From NCBI GenBank assembly GCA_025526915.1, contig JAHLKH010000196.1, positions 1 through 47,185 of the forward strand: DNA of 47,185 nt, in the 5' to 3' direction. Positions 1-11,344 of this stretch are shown here, piece after piece. The stretch comes from Entophlyctis helioformis. Taxonomy: Eukaryota > Chytridiomycota > Chytridiomycetes > Chytridiales > Chytriomycetaceae. Below the pieces are notes generated by a model that was not told the DNA's origin, searched no databases, and was given only the letters and a program-made list of their open reading frames with translations. How positions within the stretch are numbered: position 1 is the stretch's first letter; each line of letters opens with the position of its first letter. The position numbers and the translations under genes are program-made.

Positions 1-849
1 GAACAGACTGTCCAGGATGCCGTAGATGGCAATGAGAGCGCGGTGTGGCTCGGACGAGTCATAGACATCGAGCGACAGCTGGCCGTGCCACAGGTACACG
101 CTCAGCGAGCGCCGTATGCGAATCTGGGTCAAGGGCATCCATCAGCGGTCAGTGCACCATTGCATGCCACACACGTGCAAGAAGCAGCACAAGCAGCGGC
201 AGCAGCAACGGCGGCTCACCCCTGGCCACGGACAGCGCTGTACAGCGGACCCTCGGTGCGTGACAGGATCTCTGCAAGCAACATGGTCGGGAAAAAGTCG
301 GGGTGCGGGATGGGCTGCAGCACATCGCACTCGACAAACTGCGACAAGAAGACGTGGATAATCCGCCAACAGGAAGCGCGACGCTCCTGCCAATGCGCGA
401 GTCAAGGTGCTTGAACGAGAATGGCGTGCGTGGGAACGGAAACGGCAGAGGCAGCGCATGTGCACCGTCGGCCGTCCCGTCGCTGTTCTTGCCGTCCTTG
501 TTGGGCGAAACGGCCGTGGTTGGCGTGAGAGACGTGTCGACCATGCCGCGCTTCTTTCCCTTGGGCGACTGGCGCTGCTTGTACTTGGCGAGCTCAGACG
601 ACCAGATACGCAGCCAGTCGGCCACGAGATCGGCATTGGATGTCGGGGATGTGGCTGATAGCGAGAAATCCATGGGCACGGCAATGCGTGCAAAGCTGGG
701 CAGCTTGGATGGCTGAGGGTCGATCAGTGCACGACGCAACTGGTTCAGCTTGGCAGCCACCTGCAATGCCTTGCCGTCCTGTAGACAGGCGTGCATTAAA
801 TGTCAGTATCGAGCGGTCAGACGAGTGGCAGAGATCAACAGACGCACCT
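1..849 (-). pseudogene. Partial duplicate of the M16 metalloprotease gene (intron 6 to exon 8)
   Basis: This segment is nearly identical to 7064-7914, which holds intron 6, exon 7, intron 7 and the start of exon 8 of the complete M16 gene on the same strand. It runs off the left edge, so its full extent is unknown. Homology stops at 849, two bases inside what would be exon 6, right at the splice donor. Exon 7 of this copy has one base fewer near 350-356 (aagaagacg here, aagaaggacg in the complete gene), which breaks the frame. There is also a small indel and rearranged bases near 110-140. The zinc-binding exon is not present in the visible part, so this fragment cannot encode an active peptidase. 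It could be a true segmental duplication or an assembly duplication. Confidence 0.85.
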
Positions 850-959
850 GTGTACTCGATGCCGTTTGCCGACTCCATTCCGCTCTTTGTGCAGCAGTGC
901 ATGTCGCCTGAACCATCGGCTGCCCGTCCTGGCGCGGCGGGTCTTCCCCAGGCGCAGTC

Positions 960-1390
960 ATGGCGTCTGTTGCGTCGCATCTGCACATGTCGCTGGCTGC
1001 CAGCCGCGCCACTCTGCTGGCCATTCCCGACGCTCCCATGGTCACGATCGCCACCAGCGGCAGTGACGGCGACATCGACATCGACATCGACAGCGATGGC
1101 GGCATGTGCCCGCCCGTGCCCGTCTGGCTCGGGTTTGATCTCACGCGCGTGGTGGTGCTCAGCCTGCGCCAGACGCCGTCGTTTCCGGCTCCCACAGTCC
1201 AGGTGCTGTCGTTCCAATAAACCAACCGTCGCTTTGCGATAGCAGCAGCCGCTCATTCAAGCTCGGTGTGCATATCGGCCATGCAGAGTGCGAGGCGATC
1301 GTGCGGATATCAGCAGGCACGCCATTGGGGCAGCCCGACCGACAGAAGAGCGACGATGTCGCCGTGCTTGTCGAGCACGACGCTGGATAG
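960..1390 (+). pseudogene. Unidentified gene fragment, frame-broken
   Basis: From the ATG at 960 an open frame runs to a stop at 1218-1220. Another frame then gives a plausible protein segment (around FKLGVHIGHAECEAIV, about 1250-1310) to a TAG at 1388-1390. The frame change is in the direction expected for one missing base near 1217. The joined stretch would be about 140 residues and includes an Asp/Ile repeat (DIDIDIDSD). I do not recognise the product. Third positions in the second part are GC-rich, as in neighbouring real genes, which favours this strand over the opposite one. The fragment abuts the breakpoint of the M16 duplicate. It could also be the 3' part of a gene whose 5' part was replaced by that duplicate. 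Confidence 0.35.
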
Positions 1391-1468
1391 CACGATCCCG
1401 CTCTGTTCCGACGAATGAATCTGCGTGGATTTCGCATCTTTCCGCCTCAACTGCCAACTGTCAACCAG

Positions 1469-4400
1469 ATGTCGGGCGAAGGACAAGCTGGCGGCCGCTC
1501 GCAAAGGGTCCTACGGCCTCGCAGAGGCCAGCCGCAACAGCACCAGCAGCGGACTCTGCCCAAGACACCGCAGTGGCAGTCGGCTGCTGGACCCTCTCAG
1601 GACGCCCGCCAGTGGCAGTTCGGCTGCTGGACCCACGGGAAAGCGCCGACGGCTTGGTGCTCAAGAAGCAACACAGGCAGCACAAGCAACACAGGCTGCA
1701 CAAGCAACCGCAGCCGCTTCTGTTGCTGCATCAGCTCAGGCCACGACACCACGGCCCACCCGCCGACGTCAACGCTGGGCATTTTACACCTTCGATGGTG
1801 ATGAGCACCCTTCAAGCTCACCCAGCAGCAAACCGTCCTGGCTCTGAAAGAGCACGTCACCGAACAGCATAAGCTCAACACGAACACCCGCCTGACCGTC
1901 CACCTGGATGGAGAGCCGCTGGGCAACAACGACACCATCGTCAGCGATCGCGTTTATGATGTTGAACGCGCAACCACCATTCCTGCTGGTATGTGTGCTG
2001 CTGCTGTGCTGGCTCTGGGTCTGCTTGCTTGCTGACTCTTTGTTGTTGACTTGACCAGAGATCACCCGCCTGCTGCTTGAAAGCGGCTGGATCAAGAGAG
2101 CATCCTTGGTTGCCCAAGCGGTCTACGCGTTGAAGCTCAACCAAGCAGCCAGCGGCCCACCAGCAACACGAGTCCAAAGGAAGCAGCCGGCTGCTATCGA
2201 GCTGGCCTTGGTACGGGAACAGGCAACCGTTCGGCGCATGACTTCGTTGGTGCGGTTTGGCGTCATCCACGTCTCGGCATTCAGACAGCTTCAGCTGCTG
2301 AATCCATCCATTCGTCTATTCGACAACCCAGCCATCTTTGCAAGCGTGGAGCAGCCACCGCCGCTCGACAGAGTTCGCCAGGGAGACGATATTTCTGCCG
2401 AAGCCTCGCGGCGTGCTCTGGAGCGGCTGATCAGTGGCCTTGCAGTTGGCGACAGTCTGCCGCAACAAGTCACCAACCTTCTGGACAAACACGCCACCGA
2501 CCACAGGCCGGCAGCATGGCGCCGAGTGTTGATGGAGCTCAACACCTTCTGGCTCAAGATGGAAGCGGCCCCTGAGGCTGGCTACCATAGCATGTTTGGT
2601 GACATCTTCAAGGCCGTCTTCACAAGCCTTGATCCGCTGGCTGGATTAAGCATCGAGGATCGCATGGACAAATATGCCCCCAACTACCCAGCAAGGCGGC
2701 CAGACATTGCCGTATGCCTCCGCAATCCACTACGAACAGCCCCAACCCATACGATACCGGACATTGCCACTCGCATATCCCAACTTCGCTGCCCGTTCTT
2801 TCTGGCCGAGGTGTCTGGATACCAAGTTACTGGAACCGACGACCACAAGGATTTCCAGAAGATTGCATGCGACATGATGGCGTGCATGCTTGTCTGGCTT
2901 GGTGAGTGGCTGAATGTGCTGCATTGCTTGCGCCGCATTGCTTGTGTTGCATACCAGACACACACAATACTCACCATCCATGTCTGTGCAATGGACCATC
3001 TCCAGGGTTGTTCCGTGGTGCTTCAGTAGACATTCGCAGCAAGCTGCGTGTCTATGGCGCACTGATTGGAGCGTCGTCCATCGAGTTTGTGTGCATGCGG
3101 CCCGTCATTGCATCAAACGGCCAGCTGATGCTGCTCCTCCACAGCAACAAGGGCGTCTGGCGCGTTGCTTTCAATCAGTCAGCGGCCGACGCAGCAGCAA
3201 CAGCAATGGCAGCAGCAGCAGCAGCAACAACAATCGCAGACGCAGCAGCATCAGCTCCACAGGTGGACATGGACCCAGCCAGCGTGTTTGACAGCCAGTT
3301 GCCACGCCTGACAAAAGCAGCCAATCGAAAGCTTTTCATTCGTGCTGAAAAGGACGAAGCTCTCTTCACCAACAATATTGGCGTGGATATCGAAGCAGCG
3401 GAGGGTCCCGGACAAGCACCAGACAACAACCGCCTCATGGGATTCGAATACGTGGATCTCCTCAACGAAACGGCCAACGCATGCGCCCCTGCTATTCTGA
3501 CGCCCCTGTTCTCGTTTGCGGCTGGCCTGCGACAGTACTCGAGGTTCCTATACGACTTGATCAACACCACAGCAACGCTTGGCAGTCCCTTTGGCTACCC
3601 ACGCGAAGCTGCCCCACTCCCCATTCCCTCTCGCGCAAGCCATGAGCAGGGGACAGCACAGAAGCTGCGACCGACTTCCGGGAAATCGGGTGAACAGAGC
3701 GCCGCAAGCACGTCGTCAAGCGCTTCAGCACGCGGTGGTTCCTCGAGTGCCTTGGATGCACTGCTGCGCACCATGAACATGGTCAAGATCCAGCAGTCGA
3801 CTGTGGACCATGGCGTGACGGTTGTGCTTGTCAAGCATTGGACTGGCGCCGTCTACTGCGCCAAACACAAGCCGCGCGGCTGGAGCAAGGAGATCGAGAT
3901 GACGGAATGGGTGCAGGGCCACCCGAACATCGCCGAATGTTTTGTCTCCCGTGATCTCAGCAGCGAGGGCAACGGCATCATGTTGATTGAGGAGCTGCTC
4001 CATCACGACCACGCCATGCTGTGCTCGCATGATGCGTCTCTTGCTCTCCAGCATGTCGTGGCATTCGTTGTGCACGGTCTGGCTGCTCTTGAGCATCTGG
4101 CGTCCCTTCACGTTGTGCATTGTGACATCAGCCCCAACAACATCATGTACTCTCGCAGTCGCCAGGTCTGGTGCCTCATGGACTTTGGTGGTGCAGTGCA
4201 CATCCCCGAACCGCACACGGCCATCTACCGCGACCGGCTCTTTGGAACCGACTCGTTCATTGCACCAGAGGCCATCACGGACCATGTCTACTCGATCGCG
4301 TCCGATCTGTGGAGCTTTGGCGCGACGGTGTTGCACGTTGCCAGGGATGTTCTTTCTGGCACGCGTTACGCTGATGACCGCACAGATGCCCAAAAGGCTG

Positions 4401-4591
4401 TTGCTGCAGAGATCCGCGCAGAGATCCGTCGCCTGATGCGAGACCAGCCAGGCGATCGTGCAGCAGCATCGGATGTGCGCCAGGCGTTTGTCAAGATCCA
4501 GCGCGACGTGGACAGACTCGTCAACCCCGAGCTTGCTGCGCAGGTCGAGCCGATGGACGAGAGCCAGGCGTCTGCGGTTGCGGCTGTGTGA
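1469..4591 (+). CDS. Crinkler-like protein: ubiquitin-like header, REase-like segment, protein kinase
   Basis: The layout matches the REase-plus-kinase class of Crinkler (CRN/CR) proteins known from oomycetes, chytrids and other fungi. The N-terminus is uncertain: a low-complexity region (1469-1790, GKRRRL basic patch) leads into a ubiquitin-like header at about 1775-1990, with a one-base frame break near 1810. Introns are 1990-2059 and 2902-3007. The middle contains RPDIAV and AEVSG (about 2695-2820), resembling the D...ExK core of PD-(D/E)XK nucleases but with Ser at the Lys position. An Ala/Gln-rich linker at 3178-3260 follows. The kinase (about 3770-4480) has an HCDISPNN catalytic loop (H codon 4118), DFG (4181) and APE (4262); the HxDIS form recalls fungal FunK1 kinases. 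No signal peptide is visible. Whether it is a secreted effector or a nuclear conflict protein is open. The stop is at 4589-4591. Confidence 0.6.
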
Positions 4592-4775
4592 GTGGCAAGG
4601 CTAAACAGGAACAGCAGCATTGCCAGCACAGATTGAATGAACATGTTTGCACTTGATGATGAATGCGATGCATGTCCGGCTGTTATTGCTGCAATCAAGA
4701 CACGAAGGGCGACTGTGGCTGCAATGGTCGGACGGCGGTGTTGGATGCATGTTCATTCTGGCTCGGCCAGGCGAC
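4592..4775. other. Short intergenic stretch
   Basis: Between two convergent 3' ends: the kinase gene on + and the S9 relic on -. I see no gene, RNA or recognisable repeat. Confidence 0.5.
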
Positions 4776-5010
4776 TCACTCCTTGGCTGCACGAGCAGTC
4801 GTGGTCAGGAACGTGTCCAGAAAGTGCACCATGGCGATGGCATGCTGCTCCTGCACAGACGTCTGCTTGAACACGTGGCCCTCCTTCTCGCCAATGAACA
4901 GCCAGCACGGAACGCCGTTGGCATCCAGCTTGTTGGCCATCTGGATCGCCTCGTTGAGCGGCACGCGCACATCGCCTCGAAGACCTGGTGGAGCATTCCG
5001 CATGGCATGC
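4776..5010 (-). pseudogene. Relic of an S9-family (prolyl oligopeptidase type) serine peptidase C-terminus
   Basis: About 65 residues on the minus strand match the end of the S9 alpha/beta-hydrolase fold. They show RGDVRVPLNEA (the strand with the catalytic Asp region), then NGVPCWLFIG, then EKEGHVF where family members have EGHGF with the catalytic His, then a helix to a stop at 4776. The nucleophile motif GxSxGG and the propeller domain are not found upstream on this strand (5010-5170). This is therefore a stranded C-terminal exon or an old relic. The sequence resembles dipeptidyl-peptidase 5-like or acylaminoacyl peptidases more than the S9B enzyme encoded at 16931-20891, so it is not a copy of that gene. 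Confidence 0.6.
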
Positions 5011-5170
5011 ACTTCATGGAGATACAGACTGTCTCTGTCTCGTCTACACTTCGAAGGTGACCGGCACACGCGGCATGCTCTTTGTGTGATATGCAAGTGC
5101 CTGCATCTGCTGTTTCTGGCAGCTTGTTGAGATCAGAGATGAGAGATGTGCGAGTCTGGATGAGCGGCGG

Positions 5171-6527
5171 CTATGATGCCAAGGCGGGACTGTATTTGTG
5201 GATGGCGGCTGCAATCAGCTGTGTCTGTTCCAGCGCAACAGGCAGCGGCTGTCCCTGTATCCGCATGCCAGCACTCGTGCCATTGCAGACTGGCGTGACT
5301 GCAGCCACAATGCCGGATTGCTGCTCGTGCAGATCGGTTGCCAGCTGGAGTGCCCTGGATGTGTTGGATAGCGATGCAGCGAACCCTGCCATTGCCGTTG
5401 CCAAGCCTGCCATCGTCCATGTGTCAAGGATCGCCATGCTGGACAGCCGATAAGCGATCGTTGCTTTACCTGCATCAACTGCTGGCAGGCACGAAACAGC
5501 CTTTGCAGCCATGTCTGTGTCGTACCAGTCGTTGAACTGCGACATGGACCGGCCAAGCTTCCTGACAACACGATCGATGCGTGCAGGATCAGAGCGTCCG
5601 ACTGCATCTGGCGACGACGGCCCAGTCTCGATGTGAGTTGGCTGCAGCCGCTCAATGTCGGCTGCCAGGCTGTCCATCTGGGCATTCAACTCGTCGTGTC
5701 TGGCTGCAATGTCATACTGCGGCGACGGTGCCGATGCGAGGCGGGATGCAAAGGCAGGCGAGAAGGGCAGGTCGACTGCGGATGAGCAGAGGGCAGGCAG
5801 TTGCGATGCGATGAGAGCGTCGAGTGGCTTTGCGACCGATGCGGAGGCAGCCGACGGATCGGACGCGACCGAGAGGGCGACCATGTCGGCGAGGTCTGTC
5901 AGCACGTCAACCAGCGCGCTGGTCTGTGCGAGCGTGAGTCGCAGGTGGCTGCAGGGCGGCCGTGTGCAAGGTGCAGGCAGCGCAGACGTACGCTGGAGAG
6001 CCACGGACGCTGATCGGATGCCGCCTGCAGGCCAAAGACGCACAGAACGGCGTGCACAAGAGCCGCGCTGTCTGGCTGCGGCGGCTGCCGTGCTGCTGCT
6101 GATGTCGCTGCTGCGTGGATGCGGGCCAGCAGCACGCCGTCGAACCTGCACACGGCACAGCACGGCACGGCGCAGTGTCAGCCATAAGCCATGCGGCTGC
6201 CGTAAGGCATGCGGCCACATCGCCGCCACCAACTCAACGCAACGCAACGCACCGCTCGGCCAGCCAGCAGGCAAGCGCTGCTGCATGCTGCACCACTGGC
6301 TCCGTCACAGGCTCCAGCTCTGCACTCGTGGCGGCCGACACGCTGTCGCAGAGACTGTCGACCAGCGGCCGCGGCAGGCCAGCTGCTCCAACACCGCACG
6401 CAGGCCGTCCACGCCGTCCACGCCGTCCGGCTCCACACACGCAGCCGTTGCACAGCCAGCCGCGAGCATCGCTCTCGCTCGGACGTGTTTCGCACTGTCG
6501 CGGCAACCTCGGACGGCGCATCTTCAT
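5171..6527 (-). CDS. Unknown protein with helical core and C-terminal coiled coil
   Basis: Exons 6527-6253, 6145-5992 and 5948-5171 join in phase across introns 5949-5991 (43 nt, GTACGT donor) and 6146-6252 (107 nt, GTGCGT donor). The middle is Ala/Leu-rich and helical (TEPVVQHAAALACWLAER, then LVHAVLCVFGLQAA). Residues around DELNAQMDSLAADIERL (about 5640-5690) look like a short coiled coil, followed by a conserved-looking NDWYDTD stretch. The ATG at 6527 lies six bases beyond the M16 stop on the same strand. The first 60 codons read poorly in that frame and better in another, so a frame break near 6380 is likely. I do not recognise a family. The end at TAG 5171-5173 is firm. Confidence 0.45.
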
Positions 6528-6532
6528 TCGCG

Positions 6533-9500
6533 TCAGTCCAGCACAACAGGCAGCGCCAGATCCTTCATCTCAACCACGCGCAGATCCGTTGTCCATCGGT
6601 GGTCCGCAACCGCCGCACCGTCGCGGCCACTGGCAAACGCAGCCACGAGCTCCTTGGTCTTGGCACCAGGCACGGTGACGAGCACCGTCGCCCGCTGCTT
6701 CGGGTCCAGGAACTTGGCGAAATGCGACTGCAGCACGCGGCGCAGGTCGTCTTGCGTGACCATGTAAAGCCTCTCGACGTGTCGGCGATGCTCGTCGAGC
6801 GAGTTGAACCCCTGTGCATGATCAGCCGAGTCAATCGTCTGTCCACTGCACTGCGTCTTCCCACAACCACCACCACAACCAACAACAACAACAACCAACA
6901 ACAACAATACAGTCGTGCAACGACTCACGCGAAGACCGGCCCGCAGGGCAGTTGCCACAACACCGTCGGCCGTGCCGCACTCGGACACCCACTTGTACGC
7001 CACAGACGCACGCGCCGTCTCCATGTTGAAGAGACTGCACTGATCGGCGAATCCAGCCTCGGTGAACAGACTGTCCAGGATGCCGTAGATGGCAATGAGA
7101 GCGCGGTGTGGCTCGGACGAGTCATAGACATCGAGCGACAGCTGGCCGTGCCACAGGTACACGCTCAGCGATGCGCCGTATGCGAATCTGGGTCCAGAGG
7201 CATCCATCAGCGGTCAGTGCACCATTGCATGCCACACACGTGCAAGAAGCAGCACAAGCAGCGGCAGCAGCAACGGCGGCTCACCCCTGGCCACGGACAG
7301 CGCTGTACAGCGGACCCTCGGTGCGCGACAGGATCTCTGCAAGCAGCATGGTCGGGAAGAAGTCGGGATGCGGGATGGGCTGCAGCACATCGCACTCGAC
7401 AAACTGCGACAAGAAGGACGTGGATAATCCGCCAACAGGAAGCGCGACGCTCCTGCCAATGCGCGAGTCAAGGTGCTTGAACGAGAATGGCGTGCGTGGG
7501 AACGGAAACGGCAGAGGCAGCGCATGTGCACCGTCGGCCGTCCCGTCGCTGTTCTTGCCGTCCTTGTTGGGCGAAACGGCCGTGGTTGGCGTGAGAGACG
7601 TGTCGACCATGCCGCGCTTCTTTCCCTTGGGCGACTGGCGCTGCTTGTACTTGGCGAGCTCAGACGACCAGATACGCAGCCAGTCGGCCACGAGATCGGC
7701 ATTGGATGTCGGGGATGTGGCTGATAGCGAGAAATCCATGGGCACGGCAATGCGTGCAAAGCTGGGCAGCTTGGATGGCTGAGGGTCGATCAGTGCACGA
7801 CGCAACTGGTTCAGCTTGGCAGCCACCTGCGATGCCTTGCCGTCCTGTAGACAGGCGTGCATTAAATGTCAGTATCGAGCGGTCAGACGAGTGGCAGAGA
7901 TCACAGACGCACCTTGCATTTCTGGAGAATGTGGCGCAGGAACCGCTGTTGGGTGAACACACTGATGGGTGCATCGTTGGACTCGGGTGCATAGTTTGCC
8001 TCGCCGCCGGCATCTGCAGCAGGAGCGGCAGCGTAGGGGCAGGAGCCGTGGCAGGAGCCGTGACAGCTTGCTGCTCAGGCTTGCCCGTCTTGGCTGTCTT
8101 GGCTGTCTTGCTGACGATCTTGACGCCCTTCTTGCCAACCGACTTGGTTTTGGTCTTGGCACCCTTCCCAGCACCACCGCCACTGGCGACAGGTGCCGCG
8201 TCACTCTTGGCATGGTGACGACTGCAGCACAGACGCGTCGTGAGCGCATTGAGCATGGTGCCGCCATCGCGCTTCGTCTCGGACAGGTTGCTGAGCAGGT
8301 TCTTGGTGATGGACACGAGCCGCTCTTCCGAGAATTCGGCAAACAGGACAGCCTGCGAGAGGAAGCGCACCATGCGTTCCCAGTCCGGCTTCTCGGTTGT
8401 CGCCGACAGCATGAACACGTCCGAGAGCCACGCTGCTGACCAGATATCGTTGTTGAACCCAACGCCTGCCTCGTGCGAGACAAACACCTCGGACGCGTAG
8501 CGGGCAACATCGCGGTAGTCCATGGCAATGGTCTTGGAGGCACCGGCGCTCGATGCGGCCGTGGACGGGAGGAGCAATGGCGTCTGGAACAGCAGCTCCT
8601 GAAAGAGCACGAGGTACGGCCGGAGATCGGATGGGATCTGGCCCGTGTTCAGTCCGAGACGCAGACTCACAAACGCAGTGTCTGTGCGCACAACCATGCA
8701 CGATGCAAACGGCGACCGAGTGTCAAACGCATCCAGTGTGATCGTTTCCGTCGCAGCGCGTAAGGCAGGGGCACGCGATGCATCTGGCACAGGTGGGAAA
8801 CGGGCCTTGATCTCGTCCGTGATGTTGACTTGGTTTTCTTGGAGTGCAAGCTCGACTTCCTTCTTGAGACGCTCGAGACCAGACTTGCCGTAATACGCCG
8901 CGCGATCAGCAATATCCTGCTGCTCCTTGGCTTCAGTCTCTGCAGCGAGCGATGCACTGGGCTCCATGCGGACTTCGCGCACGGGGGCGTTGAGCAGCCA
9001 GTTGGAAGCGAGCGCCTGCCAGTAGTCATCGCCCTTCTTCTCCAGCTTGTCGAGAATGTCAAACACCTTGGTGCGCGTGGCAAACTTTGGCTTTCCGCCC
9101 TGCACGCGAGTGTCATTGAGCGTCGAGCTGTGGAGCAGCGCCAATCAGTGCACGTTGGTCAGCAGCCTGCACAACAGCAACGGAGCTAAGCGGACAAGAC
9201 AAACCTTTCAGCCAAGAAATGGCGCGTGATGTCAGGCACAAGGTATGCAGCAATCGAGTCGTGGGGATCTTCCTCGAGACCTTCGAGGATCTTGCGACGG
9301 TGGCGCTTGATGGTCGACGCCATGCCGCCAGGCTCGCCAAAGCCGTCCGACACAAACTTTTGAATGACGGCGCGGAACAGGCCGTACATCACGTTGGGCT
9401 CAAACAGATCCCGACGAGCCGTCCTGCCTTCATCTTCGTCGTCGTCATCGCTACCATCGTCATCGCTGTCACCGTCGTCGTCGTCGTCGTCGTCATCGTC

Positions 9501-11258
9501 ATCGTCATCGTCACCAGACTCCATGTCCTCATCTTCGTCCTCGTATCCGTCTTCATCGTCGTCGGGACTGTCACTGCCATCGTCTTCGCCGTCATCGCTG
9601 TTCATGTCGACATCGCTGCGAGCATCGGATTTCGACTGGCCGCCAAAGTACGGCACGCCACTGAACACGATGACAAGAGCCGTCTGGACAAAGCCCTTGA
9701 CTTCGACGTCAATGTGCGAAGCATACGGATCGGGCCGCTCTGTAAACTCCTGGGCAAGGGGCGATGCTGCGTTTTCGTGAAGGTACCGGAATAGCACGTC
9801 GAGCGCGACAATGGTGTCCATGTCCTCTGACGGAGGTCCGCGCCATCCTGCATCACCACCAAGAAGTGAATGGTTAGCCGGTGGCAGAATCGATGGTGGC
9901 GAGCCAGGGAGAGATGCTAGTCACCGAAACCGATCGATCCAACGTCATCTTCGGCAGACGGAAACTTGACCGTCCTGGACTCGATCTCGCCAGGACCGCC
10001 GCTCATGGGCCACGACTTGATAAAGGGGGCCGGGCTCTGATCGCCAACGATAGGCTTCTCGACAAAGATTTCTGGGTGGCTGGCCAGCTTGTCAAACAGC
10101 GTCTGTGGGTTCATGGGGCCGCAGATGATGACCGTGAGGTTGTCCAGACGGTAGAACCGGCTGTGGTAGGCAATGATCTCCTCGTTGGTAAGGTGGGCAA
10201 TGTCCTTGGTCAGACCGCCACACTCGAACGCGTATGGCGATTCTGGGCCGTACAACATCTGGCGCAGATGCAGATCCAGCAGATCTGCCTCGGTGTTTTC
10301 GCGGCTAGCCATCTAGCATAGCAAGGCGTGTCCATTGTGGTTGTCAGAAGGGACGAGCGAGCAAGAGAGAGGGAGAATGCGATGGTGCAGGGTCGTACCT
10401 CGCAGTACACAACGCCCTGGTTCTTTGCCTCGTGGTTGACGTGGAAGACTTCGGTCATGAACTGGCGATCGCGCAACGTTGGGTTGAGAATGTGGTCCAA
10501 AAACACGGGCAAGATCTCGATCATGCCATCCGAGCCTGCGCCAAAGAACAGCGAGTCAGCATCGTGCACAGGTGGCAGCCGGCACCCTCAACATCGTCTG
10601 AATACCAGCAGTCGCGATCTCGTAGGCGGTATGGTCTTCGGCAGTAAACGCATTCGTGCCCGTTGAGAGACAGCGGGTTGCAAGGTAGTCGAGGAAGCCG
10701 CGATCAGGGTATGTCTTTGAGCCGCAAAAGACCAGATGCTGTTGCAGTGATCATATCCAGATGGCATGGCGATGCCGAGCAGAGGCCGTGCAGAGTAGAT
10801 GTCATGCCGATCCAGTAGCGAATGCCGTTCAAGGCAGTCCAAGGCAGTCCAAGGCAGTCCAAGCAAGGGTTGATGTTGGTCAGGTGTCCAGAGCGGCCGT
10901 TGCCGCTGGAGGAGCACAGCCAAAGGAGCGATTCACCAACCTCGAGTGTGTGGGGCAGGCCCTTGTGATTGTCGCTGATGGTGGGCACGACGACCGTGGC
11001 CGCACACAGCGGTCCAGGCACATCGACGAGCACGATGCGGAAGCCAGAGCCCGCCAGACGGAAGGTTTTGATTTTGGGGATGTGGCCGGCGGGCAGCGGG
11101 AACGGCTCGGTCGACTCGAGCACAAACGACGGGCGGCCGGGCGGTGCCTGCGGCTGCGACTGCGACTGCGAATGAGGGTGCTGCGAGTGGCCATGGTCGT
11201 GGGTGTCGTGCTGGGATGGCGCCGACGACTGCGACGACTGCGACTCGCTGTCTGACAT
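6533..11258 (-). CDS. M16-family zinc metalloprotease, YOL098C/SDD3-like
   Basis: Nine exons: 11258-10941, 10738-10606, 10535-10399, 10312-9925, 9847-9205, 9127-7913, 7844-7285, 7187-6929, 6838-6533. Phases agree throughout if one base is missing near 8031-8040 in exon 6, giving about 1,319 residues. The inverted zinc motif HxxEH is HTLEH, split exactly by intron 1 (HTLE | H). It is followed by LVFCGSKTYPDRGFLDY, an STGTNAFT segment and TEVFHVNHE, as in the cytosolic YOL098C branch of the pitrilysin/insulinase clan. The N-terminus is Ser/Gln/His-rich. Exon 5 carries a long Asp/Glu insert (about 9430-9600). The C-terminal half contains RGQGFAYGASL. The role inferred from the family is an ATP-independent peptidase in the cytosol or mitochondria. 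Exons 7-8 are duplicated at 1-849. The gene lies 86 nt downstream of the FANCE-like gene. Confidence 0.9.
6856..6908. repeat. AAC/ACC-rich microsatellite in M16 intron 8
   Basis: CCAC and CAACAA units fill most of the 90-nt intron 6839-6928. On the coding strand this is a GTT/GGT-rich tract between the GTGAG donor and the ACAG acceptor. Confidence 0.8.
9430..9600. repeat. Trinucleotide tract encoding the acidic insert of the M16 protein
   Basis: Repeated GTC/ATC/TCC triplets on the plus strand encode a run of Asp and Glu with scattered Ser, Gly and Met on the minus strand. The frame stays open, so it is translated. The insert lies between the first two M16 domains and is absent from the yeast homologue as I know it. 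Confidence 0.8.
10833..10864. repeat. Three tandem 10-bp units in M16 intron 1
   Basis: The unit AAGGCAGTCC is repeated three times head to tail within the 202-nt intron 10739-10940, the longest intron of this gene. Confidence 0.85.
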
Positions 11259-11344
11259 GGCGTGCTGGTTGGGCTGCAGTGGCTGACGGCCGGCGGCGAG
11301 CAGTCGATGCGTGTGAAGGTGAGATCAGATGTATTTGGCAGTGA

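Noticed and set aside
1425..1847. Start of the Crinkler-like gene at 1425
   Set aside because: That codon is GTG and the frame has no ATG before the header. The real 5' end cannot be placed from sequence alone.
4776..5010. S9 relic as a copy of the dipeptidyl aminopeptidase gene at 16931
   Set aside because: The residues around Asp and His (RGDVRVPLNEA, EGHVF) differ from HGTADDNVH and DHSMG. The relic belongs to another S9 branch.
5655..7480. Long Arg/Ala/Ser-rich plus-strand frames
   Set aside because: They lie opposite M16 exons 7-9 and the coiled-coil gene, and have the low-complexity composition of antisense frames.
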